The notes beneath the pieces are model-generated. The model ran no database searches. It worked only from the letters and a program-made list of their open reading frames with translations, and was not told where the DNA came from. Source: DASXHZ01 sp036488085 (GTDB taxonomy: Bacteria; Acidobacteriota; Thermoanaerobaculia; Gp7-AA8). Taken from it: 64,000 nt of DNA. This document shows, piece by piece, positions 13,783 through 21,937 of this stretch; the stretch's first letter is position 1; every line of letters begins with the position of its first letter. The stretch lies in contig DASXHZ010000059.1 in NCBI GenBank assembly GCA_036488085.1, positions 1 through 64,000 on the forward strand, read 5' to 3'. The position numbers were made by a program, and so were the translations under genes.

Positions 13783-15888
13783 TTATGCGGGTAACTCGAT
13801 GTGGAACCGCGTCCCGCGCGGTTGGTTGTCGTGAACGGTGATGTGGCCGTCGTGATCGCGGACGATGCGGTGCACGATGGCGAGGCCGAGGCCCGTGCCA
13901 CGGCCCTTGGTGGAAAAGTATGGGAGGAAGAGCTTCTCTTTGTCGCGGTCCGCGACGCCGCGGCCGGGATCGGCGACTTCGATGACCACGCGCTGCGCGT
14001 TGCGGCGGGCAGAGACGCGAATCTCGCCGGTGTCGGTCGCTTCGACGGCGTTCTTCAGCAGGTTGCCGACGGCCCGGCGGATCTGCTCCGGGTCCATCAG
14101 CAGCGAGATCTCCGGATCGGCATCGACGGCGACGCTCACGCCGGGCTTCACGTCGCAATACAGGCTCGCGGCCTGCTGGAGATTCTGGGCGAGCGGCGCA
14201 TGTTCGAGATGTACGGCCGGCATGCGGGCGAAGCGCGCGAACTCGTCGACCATTCGTTTGAGCTGGCCGACTTCGTTGACGATCGTGCGGCACCCTTCTT
14301 CGATAGCCGGCTCGTTCTTGTACTTCTTTGCGATGCGCTCGGCGGAGAGCTGGATCGGCGTCAGCGGGTTCTTGATCTCGTGCGCGATGCGCCGCGCCGC
14401 CTCGTTCCACGCCGCGAGTTTCTGCGCCTGCATGAGCTGCGTCGAGTCTTCGATGGCTAGGACCCACCCGAGGTCGCCGAGCCGCGCGATGGAGAGCTCG
14501 AGATAGCGAAGCTCGCCGCCGCGAATCAGCGTCACCTCGCGCGGCCGCGACGTGCGCGGCGACGTCATCTCCCCGATCGCATCCGCGAGCGGCGCGAGAT
14601 CGCCGACGAGCAGCTCGCGTAGGTCGCATCGTCGCGCGGGCTTCGTCTCCAAGTCGAGCATCGCCACCGCCGCGCGATTGATGCTGAGGAGGCTCAGCTC
14701 GTCGTTGAACGCGAGGATGCCGGTGGCCACGCCTTCGAGCACGGTCATCATGAACGCGCGCTCGCTGTCGAGGCGCTGGTTCGTCTGCGTGAGCGCCGTC
14801 CGCTGGCTCGCGAGCTGCGCCGACATGTCGTTGAACGACTCGATCAGGCGTCCGACTTCGTCCGTCGCCACGACCTCGACGCGATGGCCATACCCGCCTT
14901 CCGCGAGCCGGTCGGTCGCCTCCGCGAGCGCCTTGATCGGCACCGTGATGCGGCGCGAGGCGTAGATCGACGTCCAGAGCGTGCCGAAGAGGATCGCGAG
15001 CGTGACGGCGAGGAAAAGTGATGTCTGCGATGCCTTCAGAGTCTGCCGCTGCGAGTCGAGTTGTTGGAAATCCTGATGCGCGACGATCGATTCGTCGAGC
15101 AGGTGGCTCATGGTGTTCGGGATGAACACCCCCGCCACCGCCGCCTCGGCGCCATTGCCGACGCGCGTCGCCGAGCGGATCCATTTCCCGCTCGCCGCGA
15201 CGTCGATCTTCATCGCGCTCCCCTTCTCCGCCACCTCGTCGAAGAAGCGCTGCGGCGGCTCGGGGAGCTCCTGGATCGGCGCGCGCGGATCGGCGAACGA
15301 CTTCACCAGCACGCCGCTCCGGTACAGCCCGACGACGTCGACGTTGTGAAAGTCACGGACGTGCAGCATCACGGCGTCCATGCGGCCGGCGTCGGCGATC
15401 GCCGGCGTCGACGCGATCTCGCGCGCGGCGCCGGCGGCGATGGAGCCTGATTGGTCCTGCGCCATCTGCGCGATCGCGTCGCCGTTCTTCAGGATCTTGC
15501 GCACCGGCGTGTTGAACCAACGGTCGATCGAGATGTTGAGCAGGTCGGTCGCGACGAGGAAGAGCAGGAGGATCGGCAACAGCGAGGTCGCGACGTAGGT
15601 CACGACGAGCTTCGTCCGGAAACGCGAGCCGATCAGGCCGCGCCGCTGATCGAGCACCAGCTTCACGATGCCGCGCAGCAGCACGAAGAGGATGCCGAGG
15701 ATCAGGAGGACGTTGATGTTCCAGAGGACGAAGAGGAGGAGGCGGTTGCTGAGCGCTTCAGGAGAGAGCTCCTTCGCGCGCTGCATGACGTAGTAGACGA
15801 GCGAGGTCGCCGCGAGCACGAGCAGCGGCACCGTGACGATGACGCGCGGGTCTTTGCGATAGCGGTCGACGAGCTCGCGCGCTTTCAC
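13783..15888 (-). CDS. ntrY: NtrY-like membrane sensor histidine kinase
   Basis: 701 aa. Two N-terminal hydrophobic helices plus a third (LVVTYVATSLLPILLLFLVA), a periplasmic-type sensor region of about 170 residues, another helix (LFLAVTLAILFGTLWTSIYA), a HAMP linker, a PAS-like region, a HisKA dimerisation helix with the phospho-His in RIAHEIKNPLTPIQLSAERI, and a HATPase domain (VGNLLKNAVEA, DPGRGV, KGRGTGLGLAIV). The topology and the adjacent NtrC-family regulator fit NtrY. The 3' end abuts ntrX; the 5' end overlaps the DUF4390 gene by 4 bases. Confidence 0.92.
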   Translation of the reverse strand: MKARELVDRYRKDPRVIVTVPLLVLAATSLVYYVMQRAKELSPEALSNRLLLFVLWNINVLLILGILFVLLRGIVKLVLDQRRGLIGSRFRTKLVVTYVATSLLPILLLFLVATDLLNISIDRWFNTPVRKILKNGDAIAQMAQDQSGSIAAGAAREIASTPAIADAGRMDAVMLHVRDFHNVDVVGLYRSGVLVKSFADPRAPIQELPEPPQRFFDEVAEKGSAMKIDVAASGKWIRSATRVGNGAEAAVAGVFIPNTMSHLLDESIVAHQDFQQLDSQRQTLKASQTSLFLAVTLAILFGTLWTSIYASRRITVPIKALAEATDRLAEGGYGHRVEVVATDEVGRLIESFNDMSAQLASQRTALTQTNQRLDSERAFMMTVLEGVATGILAFNDELSLLSINRAAVAMLDLETKPARRCDLRELLVGDLAPLADAIGEMTSPRTSRPREVTLIRGGELRYLELSIARLGDLGWVLAIEDSTQLMQAQKLAAWNEAARRIAHEIKNPLTPIQLSAERIAKKYKNEPAIEEGCRTIVNEVGQLKRMVDEFARFARMPAVHLEHAPLAQNLQQAASLYCDVKPGVSVAVDADPEISLLMDPEQIRRAVGNLLKNAVEATDTGEIRVSARRNAQRVVIEVADPGRGVADRDKEKLFLPYFSTKGRGTGLGLAIVHRIVRDHDGHITVHDNQPRGTRFHIELPA

Positions 15889-16433
15889 GGCTTGCTTTCA
15901 GAGGCGACGCGTACTTCCCGCCAGCGCGTCGAGTTGGACGACGGGACGATGTAGAAGAGGAAGCGGCGGCCGAAGTCCGCCTTCACGCGAACTTTCAGCT
16001 TGTAGGGGCGGCGCTCACCGATCGGGAAGAGGTTCGGCTCCTCGATCGACGTCATCCGATGTTCGAGGGACTCCAGATCGCTGAACGTCTCCGAGCGGAC
16101 AAGCTTCCGGTCGCGGCGGTAGTTCAGCAGGTATTCGCGCGTGACCGAGTTGAAAGTCGCCACGACTTCGATGCGCGTGCGCGAGATCCCTTCATCCCAC
16201 CAGCGCGGACGGTCGTGGAAGATCTCGACGATGTAGCTGAAGCTCGTCGGAAGTCCGCTCTGGAGCTCGCGGAGGAAGTCGTGATCGGCGAAACCGTTCT
16301 TCAGGTTGAAGCGAACGGAGACCTGGCCGGCATTCGCCACCGCGGAGAGATTCCGGATGTCGGGATCAGGTTCCTGAGCCGAAAGAGCGCTCCCAAAGAG
16401 CGCGAAAGTCAGTGTGAAGACGAGAGTTCGCAC
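15885..16433 (-). CDS. Secreted DUF4390-type protein upstream of ntrY
   Basis: 182 aa. Signal peptide MRTLVFTLTFALFGSALSAQ, then a single beta-rich domain (VSVRFNLKNGFADHDFLREL, WWDEGISRTRIEVVATFN, YKLKVRVKADFGRRFLFYIV). Proteins of this type occur beside ntrY homologues in other bacteria, so a role in signal input to the kinase is plausible; this is from genome context, not shown. ATGA overlap with ntrY indicates co-translation. Confidence 0.75.
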   Translation of the reverse strand: MRTLVFTLTFALFGSALSAQEPDPDIRNLSAVANAGQVSVRFNLKNGFADHDFLRELQSGLPTSFSYIVEIFHDRPRWWDEGISRTRIEVVATFNSVTREYLLNYRRDRKLVRSETFSDLESLEHRMTSIEEPNLFPIGERRPYKLKVRVKADFGRRFLFYIVPSSNSTRWREVRVASESKP

Positions 16434-16473
16434 GTGTGTGTGGCTTTTTTACCACACCAACGAACGCTTGGGG

Positions 16474-17361
16474 TTACGCGAAGCTTCCCGCCGGCTCGGA
16501 AGTCGTGGCGCCGTCGAACGACTCTTCCATCTCCTCGGCGACCGCCAGAATCTTCTCGACGAAGCGGGAGTGGAGGGCGTGACCGCCGCGCACGGCGACG
16601 ATCTCGCCGACGATCGGACGCCCGATCAGCGCGAGGTCGCCGATCAGATCGAGGACCTTGTGGCGGACGAACTCATCGCGGAAACGGAGCGGCCCGTTCA
16701 TGACGCCGCGGTCGTCGAGGACGACCGCGTTTTCCACTGAACCGCCGCGCGCCAGGCCGGCGGCTCGCATCTTCTCGACGTCCTTGAGGAAGCCGAACGT
16801 GCGCGCCGGCGCGATCTTGCGCAGGAAGTTTTCGTGCTGGAAATCGAAGTGAACGGACTGGCGTCCGATCACAGCATGGTCGAACTCGATCTTGTATTTG
16901 ATGCTGAGGCGATTGGCTGGATTGATGCGGATGCTCTTGGTGCCGTCGACGATCTCGATCGGCTCGCGGAGGCGAAGGACGCGGACGTCGGAGCCGAGCT
17001 TCCGAATGCCGGCAGCGTCGATCAGATGCATGAAAGGGAGCGCGCTACCGTCGATGATGGGGACTTCAGGGCCGTCGATCAGGATGTCGATGTCGGTGAC
17101 GCCGCAGGCGACGATCGCGGCCAGGAGATGCTCGACGGTGCCGACCGAGACGTCGTCTTTGCCGACCGTCGTCGCGTAGTCGAGCGCGGTCGTCGACGCC
17201 TGGAGCGCCGGAATACGGAGGCCGTCAAGATCGGCGCGGACGAAGGTGATGCCGCTTCCGGCTGGTGCAGGCCGAAGTTCGACGGTGGTGTAGATGCCGG
17301 AGTGCAACCCGATGCCGGCAATGCTGACGTTTGACTTGACTGTGGCGCGTTGTACGTACAT
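16474..17361 (-). CDS. lpxC: UDP-3-O-acyl-N-acetylglucosamine deacetylase LpxC
   Basis: 295 aa. The zinc hydrolase motifs are all present: GTVEHLLAA (first His), HKVLDLIGDLALIG (His and Asp) and the general-base His in GGHALHSRF. The start MYVQRATVKSNVSIAGIGLHSG aligns with the normal LpxC N terminus; a GTG nine bases upstream is a less likely alternative. LpxC catalyses the committed step of lipid A synthesis in the cytoplasm, which shows the cell makes lipopolysaccharide. No other lpx gene is beside it. Confidence 0.96.
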   Translation of the reverse strand: MYVQRATVKSNVSIAGIGLHSGIYTTVELRPAPAGSGITFVRADLDGLRIPALQASTTALDYATTVGKDDVSVGTVEHLLAAIVACGVTDIDILIDGPEVPIIDGSALPFMHLIDAAGIRKLGSDVRVLRLREPIEIVDGTKSIRINPANRLSIKYKIEFDHAVIGRQSVHFDFQHENFLRKIAPARTFGFLKDVEKMRAAGLARGGSVENAVVLDDRGVMNGPLRFRDEFVRHKVLDLIGDLALIGRPIVGEIVAVRGGHALHSRFVEKILAVAEEMEESFDGATTSEPAGSFA

Positions 17362-17536
17362 GTCCTGCACGGCCCTTGAGCAGGGTAAGTGCCACGTACG
17401 GCAGAGGTTGCCGAATCACACGTAACGTGCTTTCCGCTGAGTCAATTACGTCTTTCGCAAGTGTTACCGGATTTATTGGGATTGTGTGGTGCGGGAGCGT
17501 CATGAGTGTGGCGGAAAAGACACAGTGGCCGGGAGC

Positions 17537-17636
17537 CGGTAGCCGGTTGCCGGTTGCCGGTTGCGGGTTGCCGGTTGCCGGTTGCCAGTAAAATCCGGCC
17601 ACCGGCCACCGGCCACCGGCTACTGGCCACCGACCA
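17537..17636. repeat. Heptamer repeats in inverted orientation
   Basis: GGTTGCC-type heptamers (17537-17587) face GGCCACC-type heptamers (17597-17636). The arms GTAGCCGGTTGCCGG and CCGGCCACCGGCTAC are near-complementary, so the block can fold as a long hairpin. It lies in the 275-bp gap between smpB and lpxC, both minus strand, directly after the smpB stop. It may end smpB transcription. Confidence 0.8.
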
Positions 17637-18113
17637 CTACCCCCGCGCCCTCTTCATCGCGATTGCCGTCTCGCGATCCGCCTCGCGTTTTTTCTCCGTC
17701 TCGCGCTTGTCGTACAGCTTCTTGCCGCGGACGACGGCTATCTCGGCCTTCACACGGCCGCCTTTGAAGTAGAGGCGCAACGGAACGATGGTGAGGCCCT
17801 TTTCGACCACCTGCGCCTCGAGCTTTTCGATCTCGCGCCGGTGGAGGAGAAGCCTCCGCGTCCGCTCAGGATCGTGGTTCTCCCGGTTCCCGTGCGTGTA
17901 CGGCGAGATGTGCGCGCCGAACAGGAACGCCTCGCCCGACTTGAAGACGACGTAGCTGTCCTTCAGCGTCGCCCCCCTGTCGCGCAATGACTTGACCTCC
18001 GTGCCCGTGAGCTCCATCCCCGCCTCGAATTTGTCGAGGACGTGGTAGTCGTGGAACGCCTTCTTGTTCGAGGCGATCAGCTTCTCGCCGGAGTCGGATT
18101 TCCCGGTCGCCAT
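17637..18113 (-). CDS. smpB: SsrA-binding protein SmpB
   Basis: 158 aa. SmpB pattern throughout: NKKAFHDYHVLDKFEAGMEL, GTEVKSLRDRGATLKDSYV, EAFLFGAHISPYTHGN, RRLLLHRREI, LTIVPLRLYFK and the basic C-terminal tail (LYDKRETEKKREADRE). SmpB delivers tmRNA to stalled ribosomes for trans-translation. The tmRNA gene is not in the window. Confidence 0.96.
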   Translation of the reverse strand: MATGKSDSGEKLIASNKKAFHDYHVLDKFEAGMELTGTEVKSLRDRGATLKDSYVVFKSGEAFLFGAHISPYTHGNRENHDPERTRRLLLHRREIEKLEAQVVEKGLTIVPLRLYFKGGRVKAEIAVVRGKKLYDKRETEKKREADRETAIAMKRARG

Positions 18114-18160
18114 GGGGGCGGGAGTCTACTTCACGAGGCGATTCGGCAGACTTCGCGTTG

Positions 18161-18367
18161 CTAGACAGCGACTCGTTCTGCGAACGAATGCGGCTGAGGA
18201 ATCGGCTCGCCATTTTCTCGAAGGCTTTCGATGTGAAGCTCCATCGCTTCCTTGATCAGTTGAGCAACCTCACCCATCGTTTCACCGACAGCGACACAAC
18301 CTGGGAGGTCCGGTACGTACGCCCCGATTGAGGTATCTCCCTCTTCGAAAATGACGATGTATTCCAT
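18161..18367 (-). CDS. hicB: HicB-type antitoxin, orphan
   Basis: 68 aa from ATG 18367. Typical short HicB sequence: MEYIVIFEEGDTSIGAYVPD, LPGCVAVGETMGEVAQLIKE, ending IPQPHSFAERVAV. HicB proteins neutralise the HicA mRNA-cleaving toxin and repress their operon. Here the expected upstream hicA is reduced to its first 14 or 15 codons, so this copy has no linked toxin. Confidence 0.85.
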   Translation of the reverse strand: MEYIVIFEEGDTSIGAYVPDLPGCVAVGETMGEVAQLIKEAMELHIESLRENGEPIPQPHSFAERVAV

Positions 18368-18407
18368 CGCTCTCGATCTCGGTGATGACTTCACGAACCT
18401 TCACCAA
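18363..18407 (-). pseudogene. Remnant of the 5' end of hicA
   Basis: On the minus strand TTG/GTG (18407/18404) opens VKVREVITEIESDG, matching the usual HicA start (MKVREVIKLIEADGW). After the GATGGA codons the sequence switches straight into hicB (ATGGAATAC) in another frame. The shared ATGGA suggests a deletion between short direct repeats. Confidence 0.5.
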
Positions 18408-18530
18408 CCGCAGTATGCCGAACGCGATGATCGCGAGTACAGCGAGCGCACCGAGGCGTCCTGCCTACCTCCCCGCTCGCTGACGGAACCTCACACCCCG
18501 GCAACCTCGTCCGATACAATCCTCTCTCGC

Positions 18531-19592
18531 ATGCCGAACAAGAACGTCGTTCATGTCGTCGGGACGGGAACTATCGGGGAGCCGCTCATCGCGATGTTCT
18601 GCGACTTCAAGGAGAAGTGGGGCATCGACGAGGTGACGTTCCACAAGCGGACGCCCAACGCCGACGACCGCGCCATGATCAACTCGCTCCTGAGCCGCGG
18701 CGCTCGTCTTGCCGCCGATGAGCAGGCGCGCGACGATTTCGCGCGCCTCGGTCACCGCGTCTCTTACGACGCGGACGAGGCGGTCCAGCGCGCGACGGTG
18801 GTCGTCGACTGCACCCCGGCCGGCAACGAGAACAAGGTCACCTGCTACCAGCGCATCAAAGGGCCGAAGGCCTTCCTGGCGCAGGGATCGGAGTTCGGGT
18901 TCGGAAAGCCATTCGCCCTCGGCATCAACGACCATGTGCAAAGCCCCGACGAGAAGTACGTGCAGATCGTGTCGTGCAACACGCACAACATCTCCGTGCT
19001 GGTGAAGACGATCGCGTCGGACAAGACCGGCAAGATCAGCCTCGACCACGGCCAGTTCGTCTGCATGCGCCGCGCGAATGACGTGTCGGACGCGAAGGCG
19101 TTCCTCGCATCGCCGCAGGCCGGCAAGCACGATGACCCGGAGTTCGGGACGCATCACGCGCGCGACGCGTACCACCTCTTCCAGAGCACCGGCGATCGCC
19201 TGAATCTCTTCTCCTCGGCGATCAAGATCAATACGCAGTACATGCACACGCTCTGGTTCACGCTCGATCTTGGGTTCGACACGACGCTCGAGGAAGTGCG
19301 GGCGTCGCTGCGCAACAATCCTCGCGTGGCGGTTACGACGAAGCGGTCGGTCAACCAGATCTTCTCGTTCGGGCGCGATCACGGCTACTACGGACGCATC
19401 CTCTCGCAGACGGTGATGCCGCTCTCGACGCTCGCCATGCCAACGTCGCGGCGCGTGGTCGGTTTCTGCTACACGCCCCAGGACGGCAACTCGCTGCTCT
19501 CGTCCGTCGCCGCGACGCTGCGGTATCTCGACGCCAAGAAGCTCGACGAGAATCTCGACGTCCTCCGGCCGTATATCTTCCGCGAGATCTGA
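18531..19592 (+). CDS. Archaeal-type (type II) glyceraldehyde-3-phosphate dehydrogenase-like protein
   Basis: 353 aa. N-terminal Rossmann motif VVHVVGTGTIGEPL, VVVDCTPAGNENK and the nucleophile region VSCNTHNISVL with Cys149, laid out as in archaeal GAPDH (VDCTP..., SCNTT) rather than the bacterial GapA form. A conserved His candidate lies in the HHARDAYH region. It should oxidise glyceraldehyde-3-phosphate or a related aldehyde with NAD(P). Substrate is uncertain because the loop region is divergent. It heads a run of ten plus-strand genes; a -10-like TACAAT lies at 18515-18520. Confidence 0.7.
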   Translation: MPNKNVVHVVGTGTIGEPLIAMFCDFKEKWGIDEVTFHKRTPNADDRAMINSLLSRGARLAADEQARDDFARLGHRVSYDADEAVQRATVVVDCTPAGNENKVTCYQRIKGPKAFLAQGSEFGFGKPFALGINDHVQSPDEKYVQIVSCNTHNISVLVKTIASDKTGKISLDHGQFVCMRRANDVSDAKAFLASPQAGKHDDPEFGTHHARDAYHLFQSTGDRLNLFSSAIKINTQYMHTLWFTLDLGFDTTLEEVRASLRNNPRVAVTTKRSVNQIFSFGRDHGYYGRILSQTVMPLSTLAMPTSRRVVGFCYTPQDGNSLLSSVAATLRYLDAKKLDENLDVLRPYIFREI

Positions 19593-19595
19593 CGC

Positions 19596-19898
19596 GTGCA
19601 GCGCGCCGTCATCGTCGCTGCCTGCGTCCTTCTCGCCGGAGCGACGATCGTGCGCCTGAAGCGAGGCGGCGGCCCGTACTTTCAGCGGCCGGCCACGATC
19701 GTCGATCACCTCGGACCTCGCGAACATGAGGTGCATCGAGAGATCCTCGCGCTGCAGCGCGCAGTGAAGACGATCCCGCGCGGCGCGCGGGTCTCGGTCA
19801 TTCCTGACGACACGCCGCATTACCTCACCGCGATCGCCCTGCTGCCGGATCAGGTGGTCGTGCACGGCCGAGGCGATTACGTGATCGACGTGCGATGA
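19596..19898 (+). CDS. Small membrane-anchored hypothetical protein
   Basis: 100 aa from GTG 19596, 3 bases after the previous stop. An N-terminal hydrophobic helix (RAVIVAACVLLAGATIV) precedes a soluble tail with HLGPREHEVHREILALQRAV and SVIPDDTPHYLTAIALLPDQ. The tail resembles an extracytoplasmic fragment found next to membrane glycosyltransferases, where residues report on donor lipid chemistry, but I cannot name the family. It overlaps the next gene by ATGA. Confidence 0.6.
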   Translation: MQRAVIVAACVLLAGATIVRLKRGGGPYFQRPATIVDHLGPREHEVHREILALQRAVKTIPRGARVSVIPDDTPHYLTAIALLPDQVVVHGRGDYVIDVR

Positions 19899-21076
19899 GG
19901 GTCGCGTATGCGTTCGCCGTGGCGGTCGTCTGCGTTACGACCGCGATGTTCTGGGCGAGTGCTCTTGGTATGCATTGGAACGCGTGGGTTCTGCTGATTT
20001 TGGCAGTTCTCGTTGCTTGCTTTGCGTGGGTGCGCGCCCCTCACCCGGCGCTTCGCGCCACCCTCTCCCGCGGGGAGAGGGAGATGTATTTGTCGCTCTT
20101 GTCCCTCTCCCTCCGGGAGAGGGTGGCCGAAGGCCGGGTGAGGGGCGCGCGTCTCGCGACGATCGTCGCTTTCGCCCTCCTCACCGCGTACGGCGTACTT
20201 ACGGCGCGCGAGACGTGCGCGGATCTGCTGTACTTCTGGGGGCCGAAGGCGGTGCGGTTTGCGGCGGCGGGCGGGATCGACCTCGCGTTCTTGAAGGCGC
20301 CGGAGCACTTCTTGATGCATCCGGACTACCCGCCACTCGTTCCCCTGGCCTACGCGTGGGCCGCGATGCTTGCGGGGGGATTCAGCTACTGGGGGCCGCT
20401 GCTGCTCACCGCGCTGCTCCTCGGACTTACAGCGCTCCTCGTACCGGGGCGAGGCGGCGTGCTGATGGCGGCTTTGCTCGCATTCGGCTACGCACAGGCG
20501 CTCGCCGCTGGGGCGGCCGATCCGATGTTGATCTTCTTCGAGGTCGCGGCGCTTTCGGCGCTCACGTTCCTCGACGCGCCGCTTCTCGCTTCCATCGCAC
20601 TCGCCGGAGCGGCCATGACGAAGGTAGAAGGGGCGGCGTTCGCGGTGGTCGCGATCGTCGCGTATGCGATCGTCTCGCGCCGTCCGCTCCGCGCGATCGG
20701 GATTGCCGTCACGCCGGCGATCCTCCTCGGCAGTTCGATCGCGTTCGCGCGCATGCACGGAATGATCGACTCCTATGCCCGAGGCACGACGCCGCTCGTC
20801 TGGTCGCCCGAGGCGCTCGGCGCTATCGTGAGAAGTGCGAGCTACCACGCGTACTACCTGCCATGGCTTGCCGTCCTCCTTCCGATCGCTCTCGCCAAAC
20901 AACTGAAGCGCGCCGCGTTGCCGCTGCTCGTCGCAGCCGGCTCCCTCGCCTACATCGTCTTCTTCTACATGCACGCCGACGCGAACCTCGAGTTCTGGAT
21001 CGCGGTATCGGCCGAACGCGTGCTGCTCACTCCGCTCGCGGCGCTGGCTGTTGCGGCGGCAGCAGCGAGTGAGTAG
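19895..21076 (+). CDS. Polytopic membrane protein, GT-C glycosyltransferase-like
   Basis: 393 aa with about ten hydrophobic helices. DLLYFWGPKAVRFAAAGGID and HFLMHPDYPPLVPLAYAW resemble the first luminal loop of GT-C enzymes that use polyprenyl-linked sugars. Residues 47-86 (RAPHPALRATLSRGERE to ERVAEGRVRGA) are not native: they are the translation of an inserted inverted repeat that kept the frame open. Start ATG overlaps the previous stop. Sugar and acceptor unknown. Confidence 0.65.
   Translation: MRVAYAFAVAVVCVTTAMFWASALGMHWNAWVLLILAVLVACFAWVRAPHPALRATLSRGEREMYLSLLSLSLRERVAEGRVRGARLATIVAFALLTAYGVLTARETCADLLYFWGPKAVRFAAAGGIDLAFLKAPEHFLMHPDYPPLVPLAYAWAAMLAGGFSYWGPLLLTALLLGLTALLVPGRGGVLMAALLAFGYAQALAAGAADPMLIFFEVAALSALTFLDAPLLASIALAGAAMTKVEGAAFAVVAIVAYAIVSRRPLRAIGIAVTPAILLGSSIAFARMHGMIDSYARGTTPLVWSPEALGAIVRSASYHAYYLPWLAVLLPIALAKQLKRAALPLLVAAGSLAYIVFFYMHADANLEFWIAVSAERVLLTPLAALAVAAAAASE
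20032..20150. repeat. Inverted-repeat element inserted in frame in a coding sequence
   Basis: 18-bp perfect outer arms (20032-20049 and 20133-20150, beginning GCGCGCCCCTCACCCGGC) with a second layer of CCCTCTCCC/GGGAGAGGG hairpins inside. Same sequence family as 12304-12355. The host gene reads through it without a stop. Confidence 0.85.
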
Positions 21077-21088
21077 AGTCGCGGCGCA

Positions 21089-21937
21089 ATGGCGTGGTTC
21101 CGCAAGGAAAAGAAGCCGCGAGAGCTCTCCCCCGACAAACAGACCGCGATCCCGGAAGGGTTGTGGGTCAAGTGCGACGAGTGCAAAGAGATCGTCTACC
21201 GGAAAGAGGTCGAGGCGAACCTCAGCGTCTGTCCGAAGTGCGGATACCACTTCCGGATCTCGGCGCGCGAGCGTTTCGACATCCTCTTCGACGACGGCAA
21301 GTACAAGGAATTCGCGTCCGACATCCGCTCGGCGGACCCACTCGAGTTTCGCGACAACAAGCGCTACCGCGACCGGCTGAAGGTCTACGAAAACCGGGCA
21401 GGCAAGGGAGATGCGGTCCTCTGCGCCGAGGGGAAGCTCGAAGGCGCTCCGGTGGTCGTGTGCGCCATGGAGTACGCCTTCATGGGCGGCTCGATGGGGT
21501 CGGTGGTCGGCGAAAAGATCACGATCGCGGCCGAGCGGGCACTCGATAAGAAAGAGCCGCTGCTCATCGTCTCCTGCTCGGGCGGGGCGCGCATGCAGGA
21601 GGGGATTCTGTCGCTGATGCAGATGGCGAAGATCTCCGCGGCGCTGGCTCGCCTGTCTGAAGCCAGTCTTCCCTACATCTCGATCCTGACCGACCCGACC
21701 ACCGGCGGAGTCACCGCGTCGTACGCAATGCTGGGAGACTTGAACATCGCCGAGCCGAAAGCGCTCATCGGCTTCGCCGGACCGCGCGTCATCGAGCAGA
21801 CCATCCGGCAGACGCTCCCGGAAGGCTTCCAGCGCGCCGAGTTCCTCGTCGAGCACGGCATGGTCGACCTCATCACGCCGCGCAGCGAGATGAAGCCGGC
21901 CGTCGCGCGCTTTCTGCGGATCTTCGCCGGCAAGTGA
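21089..21937 (+). CDS. accD: Acetyl-CoA carboxylase carboxyltransferase subunit beta
   Basis: 282 aa. N-terminal zinc ribbon CDEC...CPKCGYHF, then the carboxyltransferase core (EYAFMGGSMGSVVGEKI, SGGARMQEGILSLMQMAK, DPTTGGVTASYAMLGD, GFAGPRVIEQTI). With AccA it transfers carboxyl from carboxybiotin to acetyl-CoA for fatty acid synthesis. accA is not in the window; accD-folC adjacency is common in bacteria and supports the call. GTGA overlap with folC. Confidence 0.97.
   Translation: MAWFRKEKKPRELSPDKQTAIPEGLWVKCDECKEIVYRKEVEANLSVCPKCGYHFRISARERFDILFDDGKYKEFASDIRSADPLEFRDNKRYRDRLKVYENRAGKGDAVLCAEGKLEGAPVVVCAMEYAFMGGSMGSVVGEKITIAAERALDKKEPLLIVSCSGGARMQEGILSLMQMAKISAALARLSEASLPYISILTDPTTGGVTASYAMLGDLNIAEPKALIGFAGPRVIEQTIRQTLPEGFQRAEFLVEHGMVDLITPRSEMKPAVARFLRIFAGK

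Noticed and set aside
17379..17394. TGGCAC-N5-CTGCT (minus strand) as a sigma-54 promoter for lpxC
   Set aside because: Spacing is right, but the predicted start (about 17368) leaves only 7 nt before ATG 17361 and no room for a Shine-Dalgarno; lpxC is also expected to be housekeeping.
18465..21856. Two very long antisense frames (466 and 659 codons)
   Set aside because: Antisense to the GAPDH-like, membrane and accD genes; composition is Arg/Asp/Glu-rich with no domain, and the opposite strand carries recognised proteins.
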